Under the pieces are notes generated by a model. That model was not told where the DNA came from. It ran no database searches and saw nothing but the letters and a program-made list of their open reading frames with translations. 64,000 nt of DNA, taken from assembly GCA_022820645.1 (NCBI GenBank), contig JAJEFD010000009.1:1-64000 (forward strand), written 5' to 3'. This DNA comes from Dehalococcoidia bacterium. Its GTDB lineage: Bacteria; Chloroflexota; Dehalococcoidia; Lucifugimonadales; Australimonadaceae. The position numbers were made by a program, and so were the translations under genes. Below, one piece after another: positions 9,754 to 18,067 of this stretch (position 1 is its first letter; every line of letters begins with the position of its first letter).

Positions 9754-11374
9754 GTTGCATATCCCTCTCCACATACGAAGCGCGACGCTCGTGGCCGTGG
9801 CAGTGCTGCTGGCAGTCTGCGCCGCGTGCAGCAGCGCCACGCCCACGCCGGGTCCTCCTGCTACTCCAACGGCACCTCCCATCATCGATCCTACCCCGCT
9901 CCCACCGCCCGAGGGCACGTTGCGCGTGGGGATCACCGGCGCGGCGCCGCACAAGGACATGCACGCGATGCTCTCCGAGTGGGCGGCGCTGTTTGGCCCC
10001 GGCCCCAGTCATGGACGGCTCATGCGGTTCGTGCTCGAAGCCGACGACCCTCCCACGCTGGAGGTGGAGTGCGACCTCTGTGAGTCGTGGGGGTTCGTGG
10101 ACGACCTGACCGCCGAGTTCCGCCTCGATCCGGAGGCGGCGTGGCAACCCGCCGAAGGCTTCGAATCGAGACCGGTGACGTCGCAGGACGTGGTGTTCAG
10201 CATGGACCGCCTGCGAATGTACCGCCTGTCGCACGCTTCGTTACTCGACTCTGTCGAGAGCGTCGAGCCGGCGAGCGAGGACGTCGTCCGGTTCAACCTG
10301 CGCTATCCCGACCCCGACCTGCCGATCAAACTGGCGAGTCCCTACGCGGTCATACTTGCCCCCGACTCACTGGACGGCGTGGACGTTCGCACGAGCGGTG
10401 CACCCGGCGCAGGACCCTGGCTGTACGAACGAGGCAGGACCGGCCAGGTGACGCTCAACGCGTGGGACGGCCACGCCACCGGGACGAAGGTCGAAAGTAT
10501 CGTGTTCCACCCAGCATCGAACCCTCAATTGGTGACGCGTCTGCTCAGCCAGGGTCGTGTCGACCTCGCGCAGGTGTCGGAGTCCGAGTGGCCGCAGCTC
10601 GAAGCGGAGGGGTTCTCATCGGAGGTCGTGCACCGTTCAGGCAGAGGCGTGTTGTTCGGTCTGAACTCGGCTCGGCCCCCTTTCGACGACCGCGACGTGC
10701 GCCGCGCGGCGTTCCTGGCGCTTTCGCCCCACGATGCACTGCGGGAGACATTCGGCATCGGCTCCGTCTCCACAGGGTTGCCGCTTGCCGACGGCACATG
10801 GGGCATCCCGCAGGCAGAGGTGGATGGCGTCCTCGGCGACCCGGCACGGGCGCAGCCGGCGCTCGATGCTGCCGTGTTGCAGGAGTCGATCACGGTCATC
10901 GTCGCCAACTTCGGCGAAACGCACGTGGAGCACGGCCGCCTGCTTGCGGAGCAACTCGAGGATGCGGGATTCGACGTCACGGTCGAGGTGCTGAGCCGCG
11001 CGGCGTACCTTCGCCGGGTGTGGGAGGAGCGGGACTTCGATGCGTTCGTGGGGCCGATGCCGCCGACGGATACGCCGAATGCCTTCCTGTTGGGGCTCGT
11101 GCATTCCGACGGCGCATTCAATGTGACAGGCGGCACGACAGCGCTCGACGCGCTCATCGATCAGCAGGCGTCGGAGCTGGACGATGCAGCCCGAGCGGAG
11201 CTCGCACGGGAGATACAACGGGAGATGCTCAGCGAGGCGCTCTTCCTCATGGCGGCAGGCGCTGCGGAGCGATGGGCGTTCAGCGATCGGGTGACAGGGT
11301 TCGTGCCGCACATGCCGATGGGAGCGGGCGACCTGTGGACCCGGACGGGTGTTGCGGACAAGGGAGCGGGCTGA
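9734..11374 (+). CDS. ABC transporter solute-binding lipoprotein, family 5 (peptide type)
   Basis: Lipobox AVCAAC and P/T-rich linker; ...VTSQDVVFSMDRLRMYRL...VRRAAFLALSP...; overlaps the upstream gene by 20 nt. Confidence 0.8.
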   Translation: MARQAIRLHIPLHIRSATLVAVAVLLAVCAACSSATPTPGPPATPTAPPIIDPTPLPPPEGTLRVGITGAAPHKDMHAMLSEWAALFGPGPSHGRLMRFVLEADDPPTLEVECDLCESWGFVDDLTAEFRLDPEAAWQPAEGFESRPVTSQDVVFSMDRLRMYRLSHASLLDSVESVEPASEDVVRFNLRYPDPDLPIKLASPYAVILAPDSLDGVDVRTSGAPGAGPWLYERGRTGQVTLNAWDGHATGTKVESIVFHPASNPQLVTRLLSQGRVDLAQVSESEWPQLEAEGFSSEVVHRSGRGVLFGLNSARPPFDDRDVRRAAFLALSPHDALRETFGIGSVSTGLPLADGTWGIPQAEVDGVLGDPARAQPALDAAVLQESITVIVANFGETHVEHGRLLAEQLEDAGFDVTVEVLSRAAYLRRVWEERDFDAFVGPMPPTDTPNAFLLGLVHSDGAFNVTGGTTALDALIDQQASELDDAARAELAREIQREMLSEALFLMAAGAAERWAFSDRVTGFVPHMPMGAGDLWTRTGVADKGAG

Positions 11375-11471
11375 CGAAGCGTCGTTGGGGTATACTGCCA
11401 GCAGGTGCATGAAACCAATCTGGACGTACAGTGGCGCTCACGCCCTGGCGCAAGTGAACGGAGGTTCTGAG

Positions 11472-11801
11472 ATGGCAAAGCCCCAGCCCGTAACCGATGC
11501 CGATTTCGCGACGACCGTGCTCGAGAGCGACCAGCCGATACTGGTCGACTTCTGGGCGGACTGGTGCGGCCCCTGCAAGATGATCGCGCCCGTGGTGGAC
11601 GAACTCGCCGAGGAGTACGAGGGCCGCTTCGCGTTCGCCAAGCTGGACGTGGACTCCAACCCGCAGACGGCGATGCAGTTCGGCATCCGCAGCATCCCGG
11701 CGCTGCTGCTGTTCAAGGACGGCAAGGTGGCCGAGAACGTTATCGGCGCGGTGCCGAAGGCCGTGCTCAAGAAGAAGATCGACAAGGTGCTCGAGGAGTA
11801 A
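11472..11801 (+). CDS. trxA: Thioredoxin
   Basis: VDFWADWCGPCKMIAPVVDELAEEYEGRFAFAKLDVDSNPQTAMQFGIRSIPALLLFKDGK. Confidence 0.95.
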   Translation: MAKPQPVTDADFATTVLESDQPILVDFWADWCGPCKMIAPVVDELAEEYEGRFAFAKLDVDSNPQTAMQFGIRSIPALLLFKDGKVAENVIGAVPKAVLKKKIDKVLEE

Positions 11802-11933
11802 GACCTCCGCTCAAGTCGATAAGCACACGGGCGGTGTCTCTTCTCCGTAAGGGGCGCCGCCTGTGCTGTTAACTCGCTCCCACGCCAGCCAAAGGGGTCA
11901 GGCAGCCTCTATACTGCGCGTCTCGGATCTCGC

Positions 11934-12031
11934 GGGAGTGGATGGGTCCCGGTGGGTCTCGCGGTCTTCAAAACCGTTGCCGGGCCAGCTTCCTGGTTCG
12001 GGGAGGGTTCGACTCCCTCGCACTCCCGCCA
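11934..12031 (+). tRNA. selC: tRNA-Sec (anticodon TCA), encoded CCA
   Basis: GGGAGTG/CACTCCC acceptor; 6-bp D-stem with CGGT loop; anticodon arm GCGGT-CTTCAAA-ACCGT; ~9-bp extra arm CCGGGCCAG/CTGGTTCGG; T arm GAGGG-TTCGACT-CCCTC; G + CCA. Eighth acceptor pair looks like G-G. Confidence 0.9.
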
Positions 12032-12120
12032 CGCCGTTCCGGGAGATTCCGCCATCCGTTACGGATAACGTCGCCTGCTGAGTCGGATACTCCCCGATTG
12101 CGTTCACATCACGGCAACGC

Positions 12121-12149
12121 TTGACGTTCACTCCTCGTAGAGGTAGCGT
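12121..12149 (+). promoter_or_regulatory. Putative sigma70-like promoter of the SBP gene
   Basis: TTGACG-N17-TAGCGT; same arrangement at 15400 and 16725. Confidence 0.55.
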
Positions 12150-12209
12150 GCACGCAACTTTCCTATGCGGACGCGGCGATGTCGCGCCCGGCTCCGAGGG
12201 AGGACGGAC

Positions 12210-13439
12210 ATGAGGAAGTTGGCACTCGCGCTCGTAAGCGCGCTCGTTCTCATGGTGGTCGCCGCTGCGTGCGGCTCCGACCCCACCCCGACACCAAGAC
12301 CCACAGCCACACCCGTACCACCCACCCCGACGCCAACCGCAATGGCGATGGCCGACGACCCCACGGCAACGCCCGTGCCGGAGCCTACGGCAGACCCCTT
12401 TGAAGCAGAGTGGGACGCCCTCATCGCCGCTGCGCAGGAAGAGGGCAGACTCGATGCCTTCATCTGCTGCGCGCTTGGCCGCGTGTTCGATGCACACATC
12501 GACGCCTTCCAGGAGGAATTCGGCATCGAGATCGTCAGCGCCACCGGCTCATCCCGGCAGCAGGCGGACCGGGTGCTCGCGGAGCGTGCCGCCGGCGTGT
12601 ACAGCCTGGACGTATGGACGGGAGGCCTCACCACCACCAACACGAGACTCGTCCCCGAGGGTGCGCTGACCGACCTGCGGCCATTGCTCATCCACCCCGA
12701 CGTGCTGGGCGGCGACAACTGGTACTTCGGAGAGCTCTTCTGGGGCGACCCCGAGATGAAGTACATCGTCGGCTACGGCGGCAACGCATCCAACGCTCCC
12801 ATCGCTTACAACACCGACCTGCTGCCGGACCCGACGGTCATCCAGTCGTACGTCGATATCGTGAAGCCCGAGTTCGTCGGCAAGATCGTCATGCGCGACC
12901 CCCGGGAGGCGGGAACCGCGAACAATCACCCGTTCTATTTCACGCAGGGTCTCGACGAGACGTACCTCATCCCCCTGTTCCGCGACATGGAGCCTGTCAT
13001 CGCATCGGACGCCCGCCAGGCCGCGGAATGGCTGGCCCAAGGCAGGTTCGCTCTCTGCATCTTCTCCTGCACCACTGAAGTCGAGGAACTCAAGGACCAG
13101 GGGTTGCCCGTGCAGGACCAGTTCCCGCACCCGTTGAAGGAGGGCGCGACGATCGGCACCGGCGGAAACAACATCTTCGTCATGGACCAGGCGCCGCATC
13201 CCAACGCCGCCAAGCTCTTCCTCAACTGGATGCTTGGCCCGGAGGGCCAGTCGCTCTACCAGGAAGCCAACGGCGACAACTCCCTGCGTATCGACATCCC
13301 AAAGGACAACGTCGTGCCGGGCAACCTGCCCAAGGACGGCATCGAGTACCTCGTGCCGAGCGCCGACCCTGGACACCAGAGCAAGATCGATGACGCTCTT
13401 GACTGGTTCCGTGCAGAATTGCCGAAGTACGGCTACTAG
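12210..13439 (+). CDS. ABC transporter solute-binding lipoprotein, family 1 (Fe3+/spermidine/putrescine-like)
   Basis: MRKLALALVSALVLMVVAAACGSDPTPTPRPTATP...; GGREGG-type RBS; followed by permease and ATPase. Confidence 0.85.
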   Translation: MRKLALALVSALVLMVVAAACGSDPTPTPRPTATPVPPTPTPTAMAMADDPTATPVPEPTADPFEAEWDALIAAAQEEGRLDAFICCALGRVFDAHIDAFQEEFGIEIVSATGSSRQQADRVLAERAAGVYSLDVWTGGLTTTNTRLVPEGALTDLRPLLIHPDVLGGDNWYFGELFWGDPEMKYIVGYGGNASNAPIAYNTDLLPDPTVIQSYVDIVKPEFVGKIVMRDPREAGTANNHPFYFTQGLDETYLIPLFRDMEPVIASDARQAAEWLAQGRFALCIFSCTTEVEELKDQGLPVQDQFPHPLKEGATIGTGGNNIFVMDQAPHPNAAKLFLNWMLGPEGQSLYQEANGDNSLRIDIPKDNVVPGNLPKDGIEYLVPSADPGHQSKIDDALDWFRAELPKYGY

Positions 13440-13458
13440 CAGCTTGAGAAACGAGAAC

Positions 13459-13489
13459 GGGGACCGGGGACGCTAGGCCCTCGGTCCCC
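13459..13489 (+). terminator. Intra-operon hairpin (attenuator-like) between SBP and permease
   Basis: GGGGACCG (13459-13466) pairs with CGGTCCCC (13482-13489); no U tract. Confidence 0.5.
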
Positions 13490-13509
13490 GGCAGGGACGA
13501 AGTGCACTC

Positions 13510-15354
13510 ATGATGAGAACGCCGGCACTCGTGTCTCGCAGCAGGGCCGTCATCCGGGGCCAGTCGCCTACCGGCGCGTTCGTGATGGCCGTGCTCATCA
13601 TCGTGTTCGGCGTTTACATCGTCTATCCCGTCATCCTCATCTTCATCAACAGCTTCAATGTCGCCGAGCGTGTTCGCGACCCCTTCGTCTTCTCCTTCGA
13701 CAACTGGCGCATGGCGTTCTCCGATGCCACGCTCTTCGAAGCCCTTCGCAATACCTTCGTCGTCTATTTCCTGTACACGGGCATCAGCTTCCCCGTGGCC
13801 ATCGTCATAGCCTGGCTTCTCGCCCGCACCAAGATGAAGTTCAGCTACGGTCTGGAGTTCATGTTCTGGGTGTCGTTCATGCTGCCCGGCATCGCGGTCA
13901 CCATCGGATGGACGTACCTGCTCGACCCGCACATCGGATTCATCAACCAGTTGCTTTGGAAGCTGCCGTTCTTCGAGAGGAGCTTCGACGGCGGGCCGTT
14001 CAACATCTACTCCGTTCCCGGAATCATCTGGGCGCATCTGATGGCTAACGCCATCTCCCAGAAGGTCATGCTGCTCACTCCCGCCTTCCGAAACATGGAC
14101 CTCAGCATGGAGGAGGCGGCGAGAGTCTCCGGCGCTTCGAATGTGCGTACCATGATCCGGGTGACCCTACCGGTGATGGTCCCTGCCCTCTCCGTAGTGT
14201 TCATGCTCAACATCGTCCGCATCTTCCAGTCGTTCGAGACCGAGCAGATCCTGGGCACGCCGATCAACTTCTACGTCTACTCCACCAAGATCTTCCAGTT
14301 CGTCCGCTACTTCGATCCGCCGGAGTACGGGCAGGCCACCGCGCTCGCGAGCCTTACGCTCATCATCATCGCCGTGGTCATTCCGCTGCAGCGCTGGTTG
14401 CTGAACCGGCGCCGCTACACGACCGTGACGGGAAGCTTCCGGCCCGGCCTGATCGACCTCGGCCCGTGGCAGTGGGTCGCCTGGGGCGCGATTGTGTTCC
14501 TCGTGGCGCTGCTCACCGTTGTCCCCGTTCTCGTGCTTGTCGGCGGCAGCTTCATGACCCGGGTCGGCTGGTTCAACATCAACGACGTATGGACGCTCGG
14601 GCACTGGCAGGACGTGCTCGGCGACCGGTTCTTCATGCAGGCCCTCCGCACGACCATCATCCTCAGCATGAGCACAGCCATCATCTCGCCGTTGCTCTTC
14701 TCGATGGTTGCCTACGTGCTCGTACGCACGAGATGGCGGGGGCGCGCCATCCTGGACTCGCTCTTCTGGATGTCGGCGTCTATCCCGGGCATGCTGGCCG
14801 GCCTGGGGTTGCTCTGGGTGTTCCTCGGCACACCCGGCCTGGTCGCCATCTATGGAACGATCTTCGCGCTGCTTCTGGTGGTCATCCTGCAGGGCAAGCT
14901 CACCAGCACACAGCTCATCAAGGGCGCCTATCTGCAGATGGGGTTGGACCTGGAGGAGGCTGCGCGCGTTGCCGGCGCGGGATGGTTCCGCACCTATCTC
15001 CGCATCTGGTTGCCGCTCATCATGCCCACGCTGGTGCTCATCGGCACGATCAACTTCGTGTTGTCGGCTCAAGCCACCGCCAGCATCATCCTGCTGGCGA
15101 GCAGAGGCACCACGACCCTGTCGATCCTGGCGCTGGAGAAGATGACCCATGCAGACGGCACGTTGCTCGAACAGGCCGGCATCGTGAGCCTGTTCATCGT
15201 TGGCATGACCGTTGTCGTTGCCCTGATCGCGCGACGGTTCGGTCTGGTCCTCGGCGTGCGGCACGACGTGCGGAGCACGGCCAACGCCGCACCCGCAGAC
15301 GCGGGGTCGCAAGGCATAGCGGCAGCGAACCAGGCAACCGGCCTGGGCAGATAG
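13510..15354 (+). CDS. ABC transporter permease, double BPD_transp_1 (iron/FbpB type)
   Basis: 614 aa with two permease halves; EAARVSGASNVRTMIRVTLP and EAARVAGAGWFRTYLRIWLP EAA loops. Confidence 0.88.
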   Translation: MMRTPALVSRSRAVIRGQSPTGAFVMAVLIIVFGVYIVYPVILIFINSFNVAERVRDPFVFSFDNWRMAFSDATLFEALRNTFVVYFLYTGISFPVAIVIAWLLARTKMKFSYGLEFMFWVSFMLPGIAVTIGWTYLLDPHIGFINQLLWKLPFFERSFDGGPFNIYSVPGIIWAHLMANAISQKVMLLTPAFRNMDLSMEEAARVSGASNVRTMIRVTLPVMVPALSVVFMLNIVRIFQSFETEQILGTPINFYVYSTKIFQFVRYFDPPEYGQATALASLTLIIIAVVIPLQRWLLNRRRYTTVTGSFRPGLIDLGPWQWVAWGAIVFLVALLTVVPVLVLVGGSFMTRVGWFNINDVWTLGHWQDVLGDRFFMQALRTTIILSMSTAIISPLLFSMVAYVLVRTRWRGRAILDSLFWMSASIPGMLAGLGLLWVFLGTPGLVAIYGTIFALLLVVILQGKLTSTQLIKGAYLQMGLDLEEAARVAGAGWFRTYLRIWLPLIMPTLVLIGTINFVLSAQATASIILLASRGTTTLSILALEKMTHADGTLLEQAGIVSLFIVGMTVVVALIARRFGLVLGVRHDVRSTANAAPADAGSQGIAAANQATGLGR

Positions 15355-15379
15355 CGCTCCGGAGGAGGTAGGCCAGCAA

Positions 15380-15392
15380 GGGGGGGGGGGGG
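15380..15392 (+). repeat. Poly-G homopolymer tract (13 nt)
   Basis: agcaa-GGGGGGGGGGGGG-acctgc, just upstream of the 15400 promoter-like sequence. Confidence 0.8.
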
Positions 15393-15399
15393 ACCTGCC

Positions 15400-15428
15400 T
15401 TGACGTTTGGGCTTCATGGGGTTAGCGT
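15400..15428 (+). promoter_or_regulatory. Putative internal promoter upstream of the ATPase gene
   Basis: TTGACG-N17-TAGCGT followed by TCACGCAACTTTT, matching the leader at 12121. Confidence 0.5.
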
Positions 15429-15495
15429 TCACGCAACTTTTCCTGTGCGCGCGGGCTTGGCCCGTTCGGATTCCGACGGATGACGGAGGGGAACA

Positions 15496-16668
15496 ATGAC
15501 GACAGCCACCGCAACAACCGAACGGAACGCAGCGGTGAAGCTCGATGGGCTGAGCAAGACCTACCCGGGCGCTCAGATCCCGGCGGTGAACGAGCTCTCT
15601 CTCAACGTGGAGGACGGCGAGGTCTACACGCTCCTCGGCCCGTCCGGGTGTGGCAAGACGACGACGCTTCGCATGGTCGCGGGGCTCGAAGTGCCCGACG
15701 AAGGCGACATCTTCTTCGGCGACCGCGAGATCGTCGTCACCAGCAAGCGCTTCCGGCTCCCGCCGGACAAGCGCGACCTTGGCATGGTCTTCCAGTCCTA
15801 CGCCATCTGGCCGCACATGACCGTGGAAGAGAACGTCGCATTCCCGCTCGCGACGCGCCACATGAAGCGCTCCGAGATACGGGAGCGGGTCGCTCACGTG
15901 CTGGACCTCGTGAACCTTCCCGGTCTGCAGAAGCGCCCCGCGCCGTTGCTCAGCGGCGGCCAGCAGCAGCGCGTTGCTCTCGCAAGGGCACTCGTCATCG
16001 AACCCAAGATACTGCTGCTCGACGAACCGTTCAGCAACCTCGACGCGAAACTCCGTGAGCAGATGCGCGTGGAGTTGAAGCTGCTGCAGAAGCGACTCAA
16101 CATCGCGGTCCTGTTCGTTACGCACGACCAGATCGAGGCGCTCAGCCTCTCCAACCGGATCGCGCTCATGAACCTCGGCATCATGCAGCAGCAGGGCCCG
16201 CCGCAGTTGCTCTACGAGGAGCCTGCCAACGAGTTCGTCCGTGACTTCATCGGCAAGACCGTGCTGTTGCGGGGCAAGGTGGAGAGCAGCAATCCCTCCG
16301 GCCAGGTCTCCGTGGCTATCACAGGAGGCCCCAACTGCGTCATATTCGGACGCTCGTACAACCCGGACGGGCTCTCTACCGGGCAGGACGTGTACACCGC
16401 CATACGTCCCGAAGACATCGAGGTGCAGCCTGCAACCGGCAACGACATCCCATCAGGGGCTATCGGCGGGACCGTTAGCGCAGCCCTCTTCACGGGCGAG
16501 CGCTTCGAGTATCAGGTCGAAGTGGACGGCCAGGGGACGCTGCAGGTCTTCGGCGAGCGACACAACCCGGCTGAGGAAGGCAACAAGGTGAACCTCGTGC
16601 TGCGTCCGGACGGCCACAGCGTCTGGTCGTCCGACTGGACGCACACCGAGACCAGTGAGGCCGATTAG
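15496..16668 (+). CDS. ABC transporter ATP-binding protein (FbpC/PotA type)
   Basis: Walker A GPSGCGKTT; signature LLSGGQQQRVALARAL; Walker B ILLLDEPFSNLDAKLR. Confidence 0.93.
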   Translation: MTTATATTERNAAVKLDGLSKTYPGAQIPAVNELSLNVEDGEVYTLLGPSGCGKTTTLRMVAGLEVPDEGDIFFGDREIVVTSKRFRLPPDKRDLGMVFQSYAIWPHMTVEENVAFPLATRHMKRSEIRERVAHVLDLVNLPGLQKRPAPLLSGGQQQRVALARALVIEPKILLLDEPFSNLDAKLREQMRVELKLLQKRLNIAVLFVTHDQIEALSLSNRIALMNLGIMQQQGPPQLLYEEPANEFVRDFIGKTVLLRGKVESSNPSGQVSVAITGGPNCVIFGRSYNPDGLSTGQDVYTAIRPEDIEVQPATGNDIPSGAIGGTVSAALFTGERFEYQVEVDGQGTLQVFGERHNPAEEGNKVNLVLRPDGHSVWSSDWTHTETSEAD

Positions 16669-16695
16669 CATCTCGCGCAACGCAGGACTCGCTTC

Positions 16696-16726
16696 GCAGC
16701 GCCCCTGAACCGGGGCGCTGCTTCTT
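16696..16726 (+). terminator. Rho-independent-like terminator after cassette 1
   Basis: GCAGCGCCCC-TGAACC-GGGGCGCTGC followed by TTCTT. Confidence 0.7.
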
Positions 16727-16754
16727 GACGTTAACGGCTTGCACGGGATAGCGT
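16725..16754 (+). promoter_or_regulatory. Putative promoter of the second SBP gene
   Basis: TTGACG-N18-TAGCGT; -35 abuts the preceding terminator. Confidence 0.5.
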
Positions 16755-16799
16755 TCGTCAATCACGCGCGGGAGCGTTGCGCCCCGCTACCGAGGGAGG

Positions 16800-17957
16800 A
16801 TGGTTGTGAGAAAGATAGCGCTCTTTCTGAGCACGATGCTTGCGCTGCTGGTGGTAGCAGCCGCATGCGGTTCCGACCCGACGGCAACCCCGGTCCCCCA
16901 GCCCACGCCGACGCCGACACAGGCGATGGCGGAGGAACCGACGCCTACGGCAATGATGGAAGAGAAGTCGTTGGAGGAGCAGCTCTACGAAGAGGCGCTC
17001 GCTACCAACGACGGCAAGATCGCCTGGGTGTTCCCGACGCGTGCGTCGCAGGGCGACCCCATCATGGAAGCGTTCGAGGCGGAGTACCCCGGACTCGACG
17101 TGGAGTTGACGACCAAGAGCACCAGTGAAGTGACCGAGGGGCTGCTGCTCGAGCACCAGCTCGGCAGGATCGCCGCGGACGTTTCCGACCCCGGACGCGA
17201 CAGCCGCCTGCTCGACAGGGGCATCTTCGGCGACAGCAGCGACATCTTCGCAGACGTGGGGATCGCGGAAGCCGCGATCTATGCCGACGGCCTTGCGACG
17301 CTCTACGTCCCGCTGGCGCACGGTGTCATGTACAACACCGACATCGTCACGGGCGACGACATCCCCCAGACGTACGAGGACCTGCTCGACCCGAAGTGGA
17401 AGGGCCAGATGGTGCTGGAGGACCGGCTCAAGGGCTTCATCTACCTCACTGACCTGCCCGAGTACAACGGGCGCTACGAGAACCTCTGGCCCGAGGCACA
17501 GATCGTCGATTACCTGACCAAGCTGGCGGAGCAGGACGTGCTCATCCAGCACGGCAACACCACGGTCTCCAACACCGTGGCCAGCGGCGAGCGGCCCATC
17601 AGCCCGGACGTGAACGTCGCCTCCATAGGCAACGCTATCGTCCAGGACCACCCCGTGGACCTTGCTCCCGTAACGCCTAACGCCATCGAGCAGTGGCTCA
17701 TCGGCGCGGTCGCGGACGGGCCGAACCCTGCCGGCGGCAGGCTCTTCCTCCGCTGGCTGCTGAGCTCGGACCAAGGCATCCCGGTGCGGGTCTCGGTCCA
17801 GCCGGGCACGACCCTCGACCCCGACTCCGGCGACATCATCGGGGAACGCGCGGCGCGACTGGGCCTGAAGATCGGCTACACGGGCATCGAGATGGCCGAC
17901 AACTTCTCGCGGCTCCAGATGACGTATCGAGAGGCGATGGGCATCCCCACCAGTTAG
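16800..17957 (+). CDS. ABC transporter solute-binding lipoprotein, family 1
   Basis: MVVRKIALFLSTMLALLVVAAACGSDPTATPVPQPTPTPTQAMAEEPTPTAMMEEK... Confidence 0.85.
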   Translation: MVVRKIALFLSTMLALLVVAAACGSDPTATPVPQPTPTPTQAMAEEPTPTAMMEEKSLEEQLYEEALATNDGKIAWVFPTRASQGDPIMEAFEAEYPGLDVELTTKSTSEVTEGLLLEHQLGRIAADVSDPGRDSRLLDRGIFGDSSDIFADVGIAEAAIYADGLATLYVPLAHGVMYNTDIVTGDDIPQTYEDLLDPKWKGQMVLEDRLKGFIYLTDLPEYNGRYENLWPEAQIVDYLTKLAEQDVLIQHGNTTVSNTVASGERPISPDVNVASIGNAIVQDHPVDLAPVTPNAIEQWLIGAVADGPNPAGGRLFLRWLLSSDQGIPVRVSVQPGTTLDPDSGDIIGERAARLGLKIGYTGIEMADNFSRLQMTYREAMGIPTS

Positions 17958-17976
17958 GTGGCGACCGGGTCTGATC

Positions 17977-18004
17977 GGGGACGGGCTCATCCGGGCCCGT
18001 CCCC
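17977..18004 (+). terminator. Intra-operon hairpin between SBP and permease in cassette 2
   Basis: GGGGACGGGC (17977-17986) pairs perfectly with GCCCGTCCCC (17995-18004). Confidence 0.55.
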
Positions 18005-18067
18005 CAACCTCTTCCTGTCCCGTCTCGCGGTAGTGCGTGCGACGGGCGGGAACACACCGGAGGCGTC

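Noticed and set aside
11819-11875. GC-rich inverted repeat after trxA considered as a structured ncRNA or riboswitch
   Set aside because: Best explained as an imperfect terminator hairpin (AGCACAcGGGCGG.../...CCGCCTGTGCT); no conserved riboswitch core seen.
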